The notes under the pieces are model-generated. The model was given only the letters and a program-made list of their open reading frames with translations, did not search any database and was not told where the DNA came from. The position numbers and the translations under genes were made by a program. A stretch of DNA of 64,000 bases from Alphaproteobacteria bacterium (GTDB lineage: Bacteria; Pseudomonadota; Alphaproteobacteria; Micavibrionales; Micavibrionaceae), in assembly GCA_020442385.1 (NCBI GenBank), contig JAGRKE010000020.1, forward strand, positions 28,695 through 92,694, read 5' to 3'. Positions 56,801 through 64,000 of this stretch are shown here, piece by piece. Within the stretch, counting starts at the first letter, position 1. The number at the start of each line of letters is the position of its first letter.

Positions 56801-58024
56801 TTAGCGCAAATCCCAATACAGGTCGAAGAGCCTTTCATGCTCGCGGATCGCATAACGATCGGTCATACCGGCAATGTAGTCCGCCACGATTCGCGCTCTG
56901 AGCGCCTCATCGCCCTCAGCGCCCGCTTCGCGCACCCGGCGTTGCCAGTTGTCAGGAAGGGTCTCATAGCTCTTCATGAAGGCTGTGAATAAGTCCGTAA
57001 TAATTTTATCGACCTTGCCGTAAATGCGAATGATTGTGTAATGGCGGTACATGCGCGCGAACAAAAATTCGCGCAAATCATCGACCTTTTTGCGCATATC
57101 ATCGGAAAAGGCGACCATCGCTTTTCCGGCGGTGCGTATGTCTTCCGCGCTTTGCGGATTAAGATCGGAAAGGTTTTTGCGCGAGGTCGCCAGCACATCT
57201 TGCACCATCATCCCAATCATCTCGCGAATCATCTCCTGCACCAGATAGCGCGGACGCAAATCACCGTAGCGCGCGCGCGAAGTCGCCAGCGCGTCTTTCA
57301 GCAAATCAAGTTGCTCTAGATCCGCAAGCGTGAACAGTCCGGCGCGAAGGCCGTCTTCCACATCGTGGTTGTTATAGGCGATATCATCCGACAGCGCGGC
57401 GACCTGCGCCTCCACCGACGCATAAGTATCAAGACGCAAATCGGTTTGTTCCTGCAATTCACGCACGGCGATATGCGGCTTTTCGCTCATCGGGCCGTTA
57501 TGCTTGACCACCCCTTCAAGGGTTTCCCATGTCAGGTTCAGGCCGTTCCATTCGGGATATTTACGCTCCAGCGTGGTGAGCACGCGCAAGGATTGGTCGT
57601 TATGCTCAAACCCGCCATAAGGCTCCATGCATTTTTTCAGATATTCCTCACCGATATGCGCAAAGGGTGTGTGCCCCAGATCATGCGCCAGCGCGATCCC
57701 TTCCGCCAAATCCTCATTAACCATCAGAGCGCGCGCGATGGAGCGGGTAATCTGCGCCACCTCCAGCGTGTGGGTCAGGCGCGTGCGGTAATGATCGCCC
57801 TCGTGATAGACGAAGACCTGCGTTTTATATTTCAGGCGGCGAAAGGCGCTGGAATGGATAATGCGGTCGCGGTCGCGCTGAAACGGTGTGCGGTTTTCGC
57901 TCTCCGGCTCTTCGTGGACGCGGCCCAGCGATTGATCCGGACGGCACGCATAGGCTGCCAGCGGCAAAGCACAATAATTATAAGCGGGTTGTTGGGTTTT
58001 TGTATTGTCTGCGAGGTTGCTCAT
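56801..58024 (-). CDS. dgt: dGTP triphosphohydrolase-like HD protein
   Basis: HD-domain metalloenzyme hydrolysing dNTPs to deoxynucleoside and triphosphate. YRTRLTHTLEVAQI with His85 and ALAHDLGHTPFAHIG with His114-Asp115 are the metal site; the ENRTPFQRDRDRIIHSSAFRRL start is typical. ATG 58024 gives 407 aa. Divergent from erpA with 28 bp between starts. Confidence 0.9.
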   Translation of the reverse strand: MSNLADNTKTQQPAYNYCALPLAAYACRPDQSLGRVHEEPESENRTPFQRDRDRIIHSSAFRRLKYKTQVFVYHEGDHYRTRLTHTLEVAQITRSIARALMVNEDLAEGIALAHDLGHTPFAHIGEEYLKKCMEPYGGFEHNDQSLRVLTTLERKYPEWNGLNLTWETLEGVVKHNGPMSEKPHIAVRELQEQTDLRLDTYASVEAQVAALSDDIAYNNHDVEDGLRAGLFTLADLEQLDLLKDALATSRARYGDLRPRYLVQEMIREMIGMMVQDVLATSRKNLSDLNPQSAEDIRTAGKAMVAFSDDMRKKVDDLREFLFARMYRHYTIIRIYGKVDKIITDLFTAFMKSYETLPDNWQRRVREAGAEGDEALRARIVADYIAGMTDRYAIREHERLFDLYWDLR

Positions 58025-58052
58025 TTTCGGTCTTACACTATATAATGGTATC

Positions 58053-58373
58053 ATGAACATAACCGTTGATGAGAGCGCCGTAAAGCGCATTGAAGAATTG
58101 AGATCCCAGCAGGGCAAAGCCGCCCTGATGCTGCGCGTGACTGTCGATGGCGGCGGATGCAGCGGATTTCAGTATAGACTCGAGCTGAGCGATGATGCGC
58201 CGGGCGAAAAGGATTTAACCTTCTCCGATGCGGTTGTGACCGATGATATTTCCATGACGTTCCTCAAAGATTCCACGATCCGCTTTGATGATGCGCTGAT
58301 CGGATCCGAGTTTAAAATCGACAACCCGAACGCGGTGGCCGGGTGCGGTTGCGGCACAAGCTTCGCGGTTTAG
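58053..58373 (+). CDS. erpA: Iron-sulfur cluster insertion protein (ErpA/IscA type)
   Basis: A-type Fe-S carrier. The three conserved cysteines are present: one in GGGCSGFQY and two in GCGCGTSFAV. 106 aa from ATG 58053. ErpA versus IscA cannot be separated from sequence alone; the neighbourhood of dgt favours ErpA. The stop overlaps that of the convergent orphan by 3 bases. Confidence 0.9.
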   Translation: MNITVDESAVKRIEELRSQQGKAALMLRVTVDGGGCSGFQYRLELSDDAPGEKDLTFSDAVVTDDISMTFLKDSTIRFDDALIGSEFKIDNPNAVAGCGCGTSFAV

Positions 58374-59143
58374 TGCGTAAGATTTAAGCTTTCCATTTTT
58401 TTTCTCACCTCTTCAAAGGCAAGGAGCTTTACGGGCTCTCTGTCGGGGTGATTTTTTTGATAAAGGGCCGGTTGAATAACTAAATCTTCATAAGAAAGAC
58501 TGAATTGCGTTTCAAAGGTAAACGCCGTTTTATCCATGTCTATGTTGTCATCTTCATCTTTGTTATTTTCATCATAAAATTGTTCCAGATTTGCCCGTGG
58601 CGGCAACTGTATATCAAAAACCTTATCAACAGTTTCAAAAATAGCGTGCTTACCGCCTCTTTTATAATTTGAAACGATTTTATAATGCTCCGTTAAATAT
58701 CCTAGCTCACCAGCATCTTTAACTTTTCCACTGTATAGAACCTCTCCGAGATAATACACCTCCTGAGCATCAATCCAGCGTTGTCTTCTGTTAAGTTTAT
58801 GAGCGGCACTTAAAAGAAGTTCAAAATCTTTACTATCGTGTAGTTTTTTTACGATTTTTGGGTTTGTAACGATTTCTAAAGCATCGTGATACCCTTCTAG
58901 ATATGCGTAAACATCCGGCCCAAAAACAAGCTTGTCCTTATTATGCTTGTCTTTTTCAACGTACAAAACACCATCATGCTGTTCTGTAGCGCTCGCAAAC
59001 AATATGCTTAATTTCTCTTGCCCTTTGATTTTAACAAGTTTGTAGTGACCGTTGTATCGGCTGTCAGGATTCGTTTCTGAAAACCCCTCATCAACGACCC
59101 TCACCTCGCGAAAGGTTCGTTTTTGTTTTTGTGCTCTACTCAT
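58370..59143 (-). CDS. Orphan protein at the erpA 3' end
   Basis: 257-aa soluble protein of unknown function, charged, with an acidic stretch (NNKDEDDNIDMDK) near residue 195. No motif recognised. ATG 59143 has GGAG nine bases upstream. AT-richer than erpA. Own promoter (TTGACA / TATTTA). It meets erpA tail to tail. I looked for a second erpA end beyond the start and found only a poor match (about 15 of 24 bases). Confidence 0.65.
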   Translation of the reverse strand: MSRAQKQKRTFREVRVVDEGFSETNPDSRYNGHYKLVKIKGQEKLSILFASATEQHDGVLYVEKDKHNKDKLVFGPDVYAYLEGYHDALEIVTNPKIVKKLHDSKDFELLLSAAHKLNRRQRWIDAQEVYYLGEVLYSGKVKDAGELGYLTEHYKIVSNYKRGGKHAIFETVDKVFDIQLPPRANLEQFYDENNKDEDDNIDMDKTAFTFETQFSLSYEDLVIQPALYQKNHPDREPVKLLAFEEVRKKMESLNLTH

Positions 59144-59171
59144 CTTACGCATCTCCAATATTGAATATATG

Positions 59172-59200
59172 TAAATAAACAATCGCTACATATATGTCAA
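59172..59200 (-). promoter_or_regulatory. Promoter of the orphan at 58370
   Basis: Minus-strand TTGACA (59200-59195), 17-bp spacer and TATTTA (59177-59172). Confidence 0.5.
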
Positions 59201-59321
59201 CTTTTACAAAAGGACATATGAGCCCTCGTACTACCGTGGTGTGGGTATGGGGCTCACCATTTGCGCGGCGGTTTTTTTGCTGTAGCTTAATATCCTTAGA
59301 GATTCACGCGGGGGAAACATT

Positions 59322-59681
59322 ATGACTCAATCACTTTTTGAAAAAATCGGCGGGAAACCAGCTGTGGATGCGGCCGTAGATTTGTTCTACGAGAAAGTTT
59401 TGGCCGATCCGCGCATCAATCACTTCTTCACCGATGTCGATATGACGCGCCAGCGCAGCCACCAAAAGGCCTTCCTGGCCTATGCGTTCGGCGGCATGGA
59501 AAGCTATGAGGGGCGCAGCATGCGCGAAGCGCATAAACATCTCGATCTAAACGAAGAGCATTTCGGTGCGGTTGCCGAGCATCTGCAGGCGACGCTGGAA
59601 GAGCTGGGCGTGCCGGAGGACTTAACCGGCGAGGTCATGACCATCGCCGCCAACACCCATGATGATGTTTTGAATTTATAA
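59322..59681 (+). CDS. Group 1 truncated haemoglobin
   Basis: 119-aa haem protein of the 2/2 globin family. The N-terminal SLFEKIGGKPAVDAAVDLFY and the region MREAHKHLDLNEEHF with the proximal histidine fit group 1 (TrHbN-like). Such globins often detoxify nitric oxide or bind oxygen; the role here is inferred. GGGGGAAA precedes the ATG. Confidence 0.88.
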   Translation: MTQSLFEKIGGKPAVDAAVDLFYEKVLADPRINHFFTDVDMTRQRSHQKAFLAYAFGGMESYEGRSMREAHKHLDLNEEHFGAVAEHLQATLEELGVPEDLTGEVMTIAANTHDDVLNL

Positions 59682-59720
59682 AGCCTTGCACCAAGCTGCT
59701 TAGCTGCTATCTTCCTTTCC

Positions 59721-60485
59721 ATGAAAATTGTGTCGTGGAATGTGAATTCGATTAAGGCGCGGCTGGAGCATGTTCAAAAGTTCCTCGCCAGCGCGCAGCC
59801 CGATGTGCTGATGATCCAGGAGCTTAAGGGGCTGGACTTCCCCGAAGCGGATATCAAAGCCACCGGGTATGAGAGCGCCTTTGTCGGCCAGAAAGCCTAT
59901 AACGGCGTGGCGGTCATTTCCAAGCATCCCATCAAGATTATTCTAGATCACCTGCCCGGTGATGAAGCGGATGAGCAGGCGCGCTATATCGAGTTTGATT
60001 ATCAGGGCCTGCGCCTGATCAATATCTACGCGCCCAACGGCAACCCAACCCCGGGCGAAAAATATGACTACAAGCTGGGATGGATGGAGCGCCTGCACGC
60101 GCGCCTGTCGGAGTTGCGCGCGCAGAATATTCAATTTGCCATCGGCGGTGATTTCAATGTGATCCCTGAAGGAAAAGATTGCTACGACCCAAAAGCGTGG
60201 AAAGATGACGCGCTGTTCCTGCCCGCAACGCGCCAAGCCTTTCGCCGCCTGATTAACTTAGGCCTCACCGATGCCTTCCGCGTGCATCACACGCGCGCAG
60301 GCCAATATACATTCTGGGATTATCAAGCCGGCGCGTGGCAGCGTGATAACGGCATTCGCATTGATCACTTCCTGCTCTCGCCCAGTATAGCAGACAAACT
60401 GGTGAGCTGCGTGATTGATAAAGAGCCGCGCGAATGGGACAAAGCATCCGACCACACGCCGATTATTGTGGAGATAAACTGGTGA
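59721..60485 (+). CDS. xthA: Exodeoxyribonuclease III
   Basis: AP endonuclease / 3'-5' exonuclease in base-excision repair. MKIVSWNVNSIKAR start, metal-binding Glu in MIQELKG, GGDFNVIPEGKD, and the terminal SDHTPIIVEI with catalytic His. 254 aa, standard. The next gene starts inside its stop (GTGA). Confidence 0.95.
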   Translation: MKIVSWNVNSIKARLEHVQKFLASAQPDVLMIQELKGLDFPEADIKATGYESAFVGQKAYNGVAVISKHPIKIILDHLPGDEADEQARYIEFDYQGLRLINIYAPNGNPTPGEKYDYKLGWMERLHARLSELRAQNIQFAIGGDFNVIPEGKDCYDPKAWKDDALFLPATRQAFRRLINLGLTDAFRVHHTRAGQYTFWDYQAGAWQRDNGIRIDHFLLSPSIADKLVSCVIDKEPREWDKASDHTPIIVEINW

Positions 60486-61102
60486 AGCGCGCCGGAATTT
60501 TAGTGTTGAGCGCGCTTGCTTTAAGCGCCTGCGCCACCGGGCAAGACAACATCGAAGATTATATGAGTCACTATGGAATTAAGCCCTATACGCTGGAGCA
60601 ATTCCCACACTGCCGGGGCTATGGTTGTCGCTATGTCGATCAGGTCGCGCTGAATAAAGCACAATGGAAAAATGTATCAAAACCCTTCAGACCCGGCGCA
60701 AAAACGGCCGAGAAAGAACGCACGCAAATCGCCAAAGCCATCGCAGTTTTTGAGCAAGAAGTCGGGCGCATGACCGGTACGAACGAGGATATCTACGGCA
60801 CATTCCAAGAGATGGGCGCACACCAGCTTGATTGTGTTGATGAGAGCACGAATACCACCATCTATCTGGACCTGCTGGCGCGCAAAGGTCTTCTGAAATT
60901 CCATACGCTTGGCGCACCAGTGAGGCGCGCACCCATCGGGCGTTGGCCACACCAAACAGCAACCATCATAGACAGCGAGACACAGCAGCGCTTCGCGGTG
61001 GATTCATGGTTTCACGACAACGGAATTAAGGCCGAGATTGTGCCACTGGATATTTGGGAAAAGGGCTGGAAACCCGACACACCTGTGCAAAACTCTGAAT
61101 AA
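60482..61102 (+). CDS. Putative lipoprotein, unknown function
   Basis: 206 aa from GTG 60482, which overlaps the xthA stop by 4 bp. An N-terminal lipobox (ALALSAC) predicts a lipid anchor on Cys about residue 17. The mature domain (CRGYGCRYVDQVAL, then QEMGAHQLDCVDESTNTTIY, then RRAPIGRWPHQTATIID) is conserved-looking with several Cys and His but matches no family I can name. Confidence 0.7.
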   Translation: MKRAGILVLSALALSACATGQDNIEDYMSHYGIKPYTLEQFPHCRGYGCRYVDQVALNKAQWKNVSKPFRPGAKTAEKERTQIAKAIAVFEQEVGRMTGTNEDIYGTFQEMGAHQLDCVDESTNTTIYLDLLARKGLLKFHTLGAPVRRAPIGRWPHQTATIIDSETQQRFAVDSWFHDNGIKAEIVPLDIWEKGWKPDTPVQNSE

Positions 61103-61172
61103 GAGTACGTGATTTTTGAAAAATGCCGTGATACATTTTTGAGGACTCACGTAAACAAAATAGCGAAGCACC

Positions 61173-62126
61173 ATGATCCGTACAAACAGACTAACCTTTG
61201 TTTTCTGCCTTTTAGTCGCAGGTATTATCTCAGCCTGTACAACCGCCCCGGTCATCGTCAGAGATGATATCGCACAGCGCATTGCCGCTCCGGCGCAGAT
61301 GGTCGAACGTACAATTGCCGCCGATCCGTTCCTGCTGACCGCGTATGAGCGTGTGCGCCTGCAAAATGGTCCGGCTGATCTTTATATTGAGGGTGACGGC
61401 GAAGCGTGGGAAACCCGTTTGAGTCAATCGCTCGACCCGACCCCGGCCAACCCGGTGGCGCTGCATCTGGCCTCCCGCGACAGTGCGGAGAATGTGTTCT
61501 ATCTTGCGCGCCCCTGCCAATATAGCGGCATGCTTGACCCTGCACAAAAATGTGACGCCGCCTATTGGGGTGACAAGCGCTTTGCGCCCGAGGTAATTGA
61601 GGCGTATCAACTGGCGCTTGATGATATTAAAGCGCGCTATGGGATTACAAAATTCAATGTGATTGGCTTTTCCGGCGGCGGCGCGATTGCCGCCATCCTC
61701 GCGGCGCAACGTGATGATGTTGTGAGCCTCCGCACCGTTGCGGGCAATCTCGATAACCGTACTTTAAGCGCACATCATAATGTGTCCTACATGGACGGCT
61801 CTCTCAACCCGCCGGATTTCGCGGCGAAGCTGGCAAGCATTCCGCAATATCACTTTATCGGTGATCAGGACACGGTCATACCGCCGAGCGTTCTTGATAG
61901 TTATTTGCAGGCTTTGGGTTCTGATTCCTGCTCACAATATATGGTCGTGAAAAATGCCGATCATAATGTAGGCTGGGTGAATATCTGGCCGAACCTGCTG
62001 GATCTCATGCCGACCTGCGATAAAGCTTCGGCGGCAGTGCGCCCCGCATTCGAGCCTGTCATGCCCTATGACGGTCCGGGCATGGAGCCGATTTACAACA
62101 GCCCGGAAACGCCAGAAAAGCCATAA
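61173..62126 (+). CDS. Lipoprotein alpha/beta hydrolase
   Basis: 317 aa with a lipobox ending at Cys22 (GIISAC). An alpha/beta-hydrolase core: nucleophile Ser167 in VIGFSGGGAIAAI, acid in FIGDQDTVIP, and His in VKNADHNVGW. Substrate unknown. A hairpin at 62148-62171 may end transcription before the tRNA. Confidence 0.78.
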   Translation: MIRTNRLTFVFCLLVAGIISACTTAPVIVRDDIAQRIAAPAQMVERTIAADPFLLTAYERVRLQNGPADLYIEGDGEAWETRLSQSLDPTPANPVALHLASRDSAENVFYLARPCQYSGMLDPAQKCDAAYWGDKRFAPEVIEAYQLALDDIKARYGITKFNVIGFSGGGAIAAILAAQRDDVVSLRTVAGNLDNRTLSAHHNVSYMDGSLNPPDFAAKLASIPQYHFIGDQDTVIPPSVLDSYLQALGSDSCSQYMVVKNADHNVGWVNIWPNLLDLMPTCDKASAAVRPAFEPVMPYDGPGMEPIYNSPETPEKP

Positions 62127-62147
62127 GCAAGTCGGTTTTTGGCACGC

Positions 62148-62171
62148 ACGCTCTATTTTTTAAAATAGCGT
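62148..62171 (+). terminator. Possible terminator after the hydrolase
   Basis: ACGC-TC-TATTTT paired with AAAATA-GCGT around a TT turn; imperfect stem rich in A/T, so only a weak candidate. Confidence 0.35.
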
Positions 62172-62213
62172 TTGAAAATTCGCACCCACTGTTGTAGGTC
62201 TGTTGCTTCATTG

Positions 62214-62288
62214 GCTGCTGTAGCTCAGTGGTAGAGCGCGTCATTGGTAATGACGAGGTCGGGAGTTCAATTCTCCCCAGCAGCACCA
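62214..62288 (+). tRNA. tRNA-Thr (anticodon GGT)
   Basis: Full cloverleaf read by eye: acceptor GCTGCTG / CAGCAGC (62214-62220, 62278-62284), D stem GCTC/GAGC, anticodon stem CGTCA-TTGGTAA-TGACG giving GGT, T arm GGGAG-TTCAATT-CTCCC, discriminator A and an encoded CCA (62286-62288). GGT reads ACC/ACU threonine codons. Confidence 0.93.
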
Positions 62289-62355
62289 GTAATCCCTTGA
62301 TTTTTCCGATAAAAAAGCTTGTATTTATTATCCATAATGCTGTATAACCTCCTCT

Positions 62356-64000
62356 ATGCAAAAAGAGCGGATATTTCATTACATCAAGCAGGCGGTAGAT
62401 AAGCTTGTTGAACAGAATAAATTTGATACGGGTGATGAGTTTAGATTAACTCAGCGCGAAGCTTTGCGCGCTTATGCGCAAGACCTAACCGATGAAAAGC
62501 TAACGCTTGATGAAAAACTGACAGGTTTCTTCGAAATCCCCACAGGAATCGGTAAAACAGCGTTATTTTTATCGATTATTGGCAATGCCTATCGTGCTGC
62601 AAAAGCTAATGATGAAGAATTTAAAGCGGCTGTTGTAGTGCCGCTTACCACTCTTTTGAACGACACCCGCGACGAAGATGCAAAGCGTTTTATACCCGAC
62701 TTAATGCATGAAATAGGTCTTTACGGCGACAGACACCATACCCTTGGAAAGCCAATCACGCTTCTCACTTACCCGGCCTTTGATACGCTAACGAAGGAGG
62801 GGAAAATTGGCCCACATAACATTGATCTGCTTATTACGGACGAATCTCATCGCGGCACCTCGGAGAATCTGACCGACAACGTTATAAAAATTTACGAAGA
62901 GGCGCATACGGCAATGCTTGGCTTCACAGCCTCGGCAGAATTTGATGATGAAAAATCAGTTTACAATACGCATAAACGTAAGATCTACAGTAAGAAAATT
63001 GGCCAAGCGGTTAAGGAAGGGGACCAACTCACCGAATATATCCAAACTCAAAATTTTGTTATTCGCGTGGCCCCAAAAGATGAGGAGGAGTTAAAAGATA
63101 TTTTTGGCGATGCTGTTGCCGATAGTGATTACCAAACGCGCATGAAGCAGGCTGCTTGGAATAAGGCGATGGTTCAACATTTGCGTGATGGCAGAGATGA
63201 ACGTACAAAAGACCCTCTCACAGATAACCAAGGGGCTTTTTACACGCAGGATACAACACATGCAAATGCGTTGGGGAAAGCACTGAACCAAGACCCTGTT
63301 TTACAACAGCGTGCTGCTGCGCAAGGGTATAAAGGCGTTGCCGCTGTTGTTCACACAAACGGTATACCCGAAAAAGAACGCAAACGTCTGATCAAGGAGT
63401 ACAAAGCTGGCAAATATATGACACTTGTTGGCGATAGCATGTTCAAGGAAGGGTTTAATCACCCGCCAATGAAAACGGTGTTCGATTATATGCGTGGCTC
63501 TCTGGTTGATAAGGTTCAGGTTCTGGGGCGCGGCGCACGGCGGTGGTGGAATGAAAAAAAGGAACGCTACGAAGGACTCACTTTCATCGATAGCATCGTC
63601 TATGTGGGCTCTGATGACCCTGAAGAAGACGCACTGTATGAAGCACGGGCGAGGCGCCATGCTGTTTTGGCATCCAAGGTTATGGACGGAGAGGCTTATG
63701 CCCTGAGCCCGAAGGAACAAGAAAAAGAGAAAAGGTTGCATGCATCAGGAAAGTTGGGAGGCCGCGCAAAAGTAATTTTCCCCGATGATGACAACATCAA
63801 GGAATATGTAGACCTTGAAGACCTACAGACCTTTGCCCGTGAGCAGGAAGAATTCGAAAAGGACAGATTTGAGGGTTATGAACCGATATCTGAAGAAGAT
63901 TTTTTATTCTTACAATCTGAAGCGGAGCGTACAGGTCTTGGAGGAGAGGCTGTATTTGCAAAAATAGACACCCCGCCAAAAGGTATGAGCAAGAAGCGGG
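62356..64000 (+). CDS. SF2 DEAD/DEAH-type helicase, incomplete at the window edge
   Basis: Open frame of 548 codons from ATG 62356 with no stop before the window ends. Motif I is IPTGIGKTALF, motif II LLITDESHRG (DESH box), motif III GFTASAEF, and motif VI QVLGRGARRWW, so it is an ATP-dependent nucleic-acid translocase. The type is seen in restriction-like and defence systems, but no nuclease domain is visible in this part. It starts about 70 bp after a tRNA gene, a frequent integration site. Composition is somewhat AT-richer than the core genes. Confidence 0.75.
   Translation, partial: MQKERIFHYIKQAVDKLVEQNKFDTGDEFRLTQREALRAYAQDLTDEKLTLDEKLTGFFEIPTGIGKTALFLSIIGNAYRAAKANDEEFKAAVVVPLTTLLNDTRDEDAKRFIPDLMHEIGLYGDRHHTLGKPITLLTYPAFDTLTKEGKIGPHNIDLLITDESHRGTSENLTDNVIKIYEEAHTAMLGFTASAEFDDEKSVYNTHKRKIYSKKIGQAVKEGDQLTEYIQTQNFVIRVAPKDEEELKDIFGDAVADSDYQTRMKQAAWNKAMVQHLRDGRDERTKDPLTDNQGAFYTQDTTHANALGKALNQDPVLQQRAAAQGYKGVAAVVHTNGIPEKERKRLIKEYKAGKYMTLVGDSMFKEGFNHPPMKTVFDYMRGSLVDKVQVLGRGARRWWNEKKERYEGLTFIDSIVYVGSDDPEEDALYEARARRHAVLASKVMDGEAYALSPKEQEKEKRLHASGKLGGRAKVIFPDDDNIKEYVDLEDLQTFAREQEEFEKDRFEGYEPISEEDFLFLQSEAERTGLGGEAVFAKIDTPPKGMSKKR

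Noticed and set aside
59250..59285. Possible displaced erpA end beyond the orphan at 58370.
   Set aside because: About 15 of 24 bases match and there is no stop at the expected place; too weak.

Overview
The window looks like a chromosome segment from an alphaproteobacterium of moderate GC. The evidence is gene order: a five-gene F1 operon atpHAGDC without F0 genes; a fructose-6-phosphate aldolase/transaldolase - DUF484 - xerC block next to priA; a dgt / SPOR / nagZ / scpA / scpB / tatA / tatB / tatC block running into zapE and a TCA block (mdh, sucC, sucD, sucA, sucB, lpd); plus a DUF2336 protein. The genus cannot be fixed from sequence alone; a Micavibrio-like lineage is a guess.

Layout: 85-5719, a DinG-type helicase and pabB-pabA-pabC (p-aminobenzoate/folate). 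5725-8177, an ELM1-like gene, a LOG-family gene and a small orphan. 8257-13949, the F1-ATPase operon on the minus strand, split by two orphan genes. 14115-19786, a membrane spermidine-synthase-like protein, a TraX-like protein, a DUF1826-like orphan, priA and a DUF2147 protein. 19920-25476, two tandem orphan paralogues, transaldolase, DUF484, xerC and three more orphans. 25495-38851, lpd, sucB, thiL-thiD-thiE, ctlX-like, sucA, sucD, sodC and sucC, with unrelated genes at nearly every junction. 39071-45838, a six-gene plus-strand cluster with three peptidoglycan hydrolases and three unknown proteins. 45849-58373, mdh, DUF2336, an orphan, zapE, tatCBA, scpBA, nagZ, an orphan pair, SPOR, dgt and erpA. 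58370-62126, an orphan, truncated haemoglobin, xthA and two lipoproteins. 62214-62288, tRNA-Thr(GGT). 62356 to the end, an unfinished SF2 helicase.

The most notable theme is that this conserved backbone is peppered with short, visibly AT-richer orphan genes. Most sit directly at the 3' end of a housekeeping gene, often on the opposite strand with touching or overlapping stop codons, and most have their own TTGACA-type promoter. In two cases (transaldolase and xerC) the last codons of the host gene occur again on the far side of the orphan: 51 bp with 47 matches, all differences synonymous, and about 24 bp with a 19-bp identical core. That is what is left when DNA inserts at a gene's 3' end and regenerates that end, yet each insert is under 1 kb and has no recombinase. 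This is the best candidate here for an undescribed system.

Two other features stand out. A 73-bp palindromic element sits in frame inside thiL, and a different 76-bp one lies between tatA and tatB. The hydrolase cluster has look-alike promoters, a small motif shared by its three unknown proteins, and an M23 domain missing one histidine of its HxH motif.
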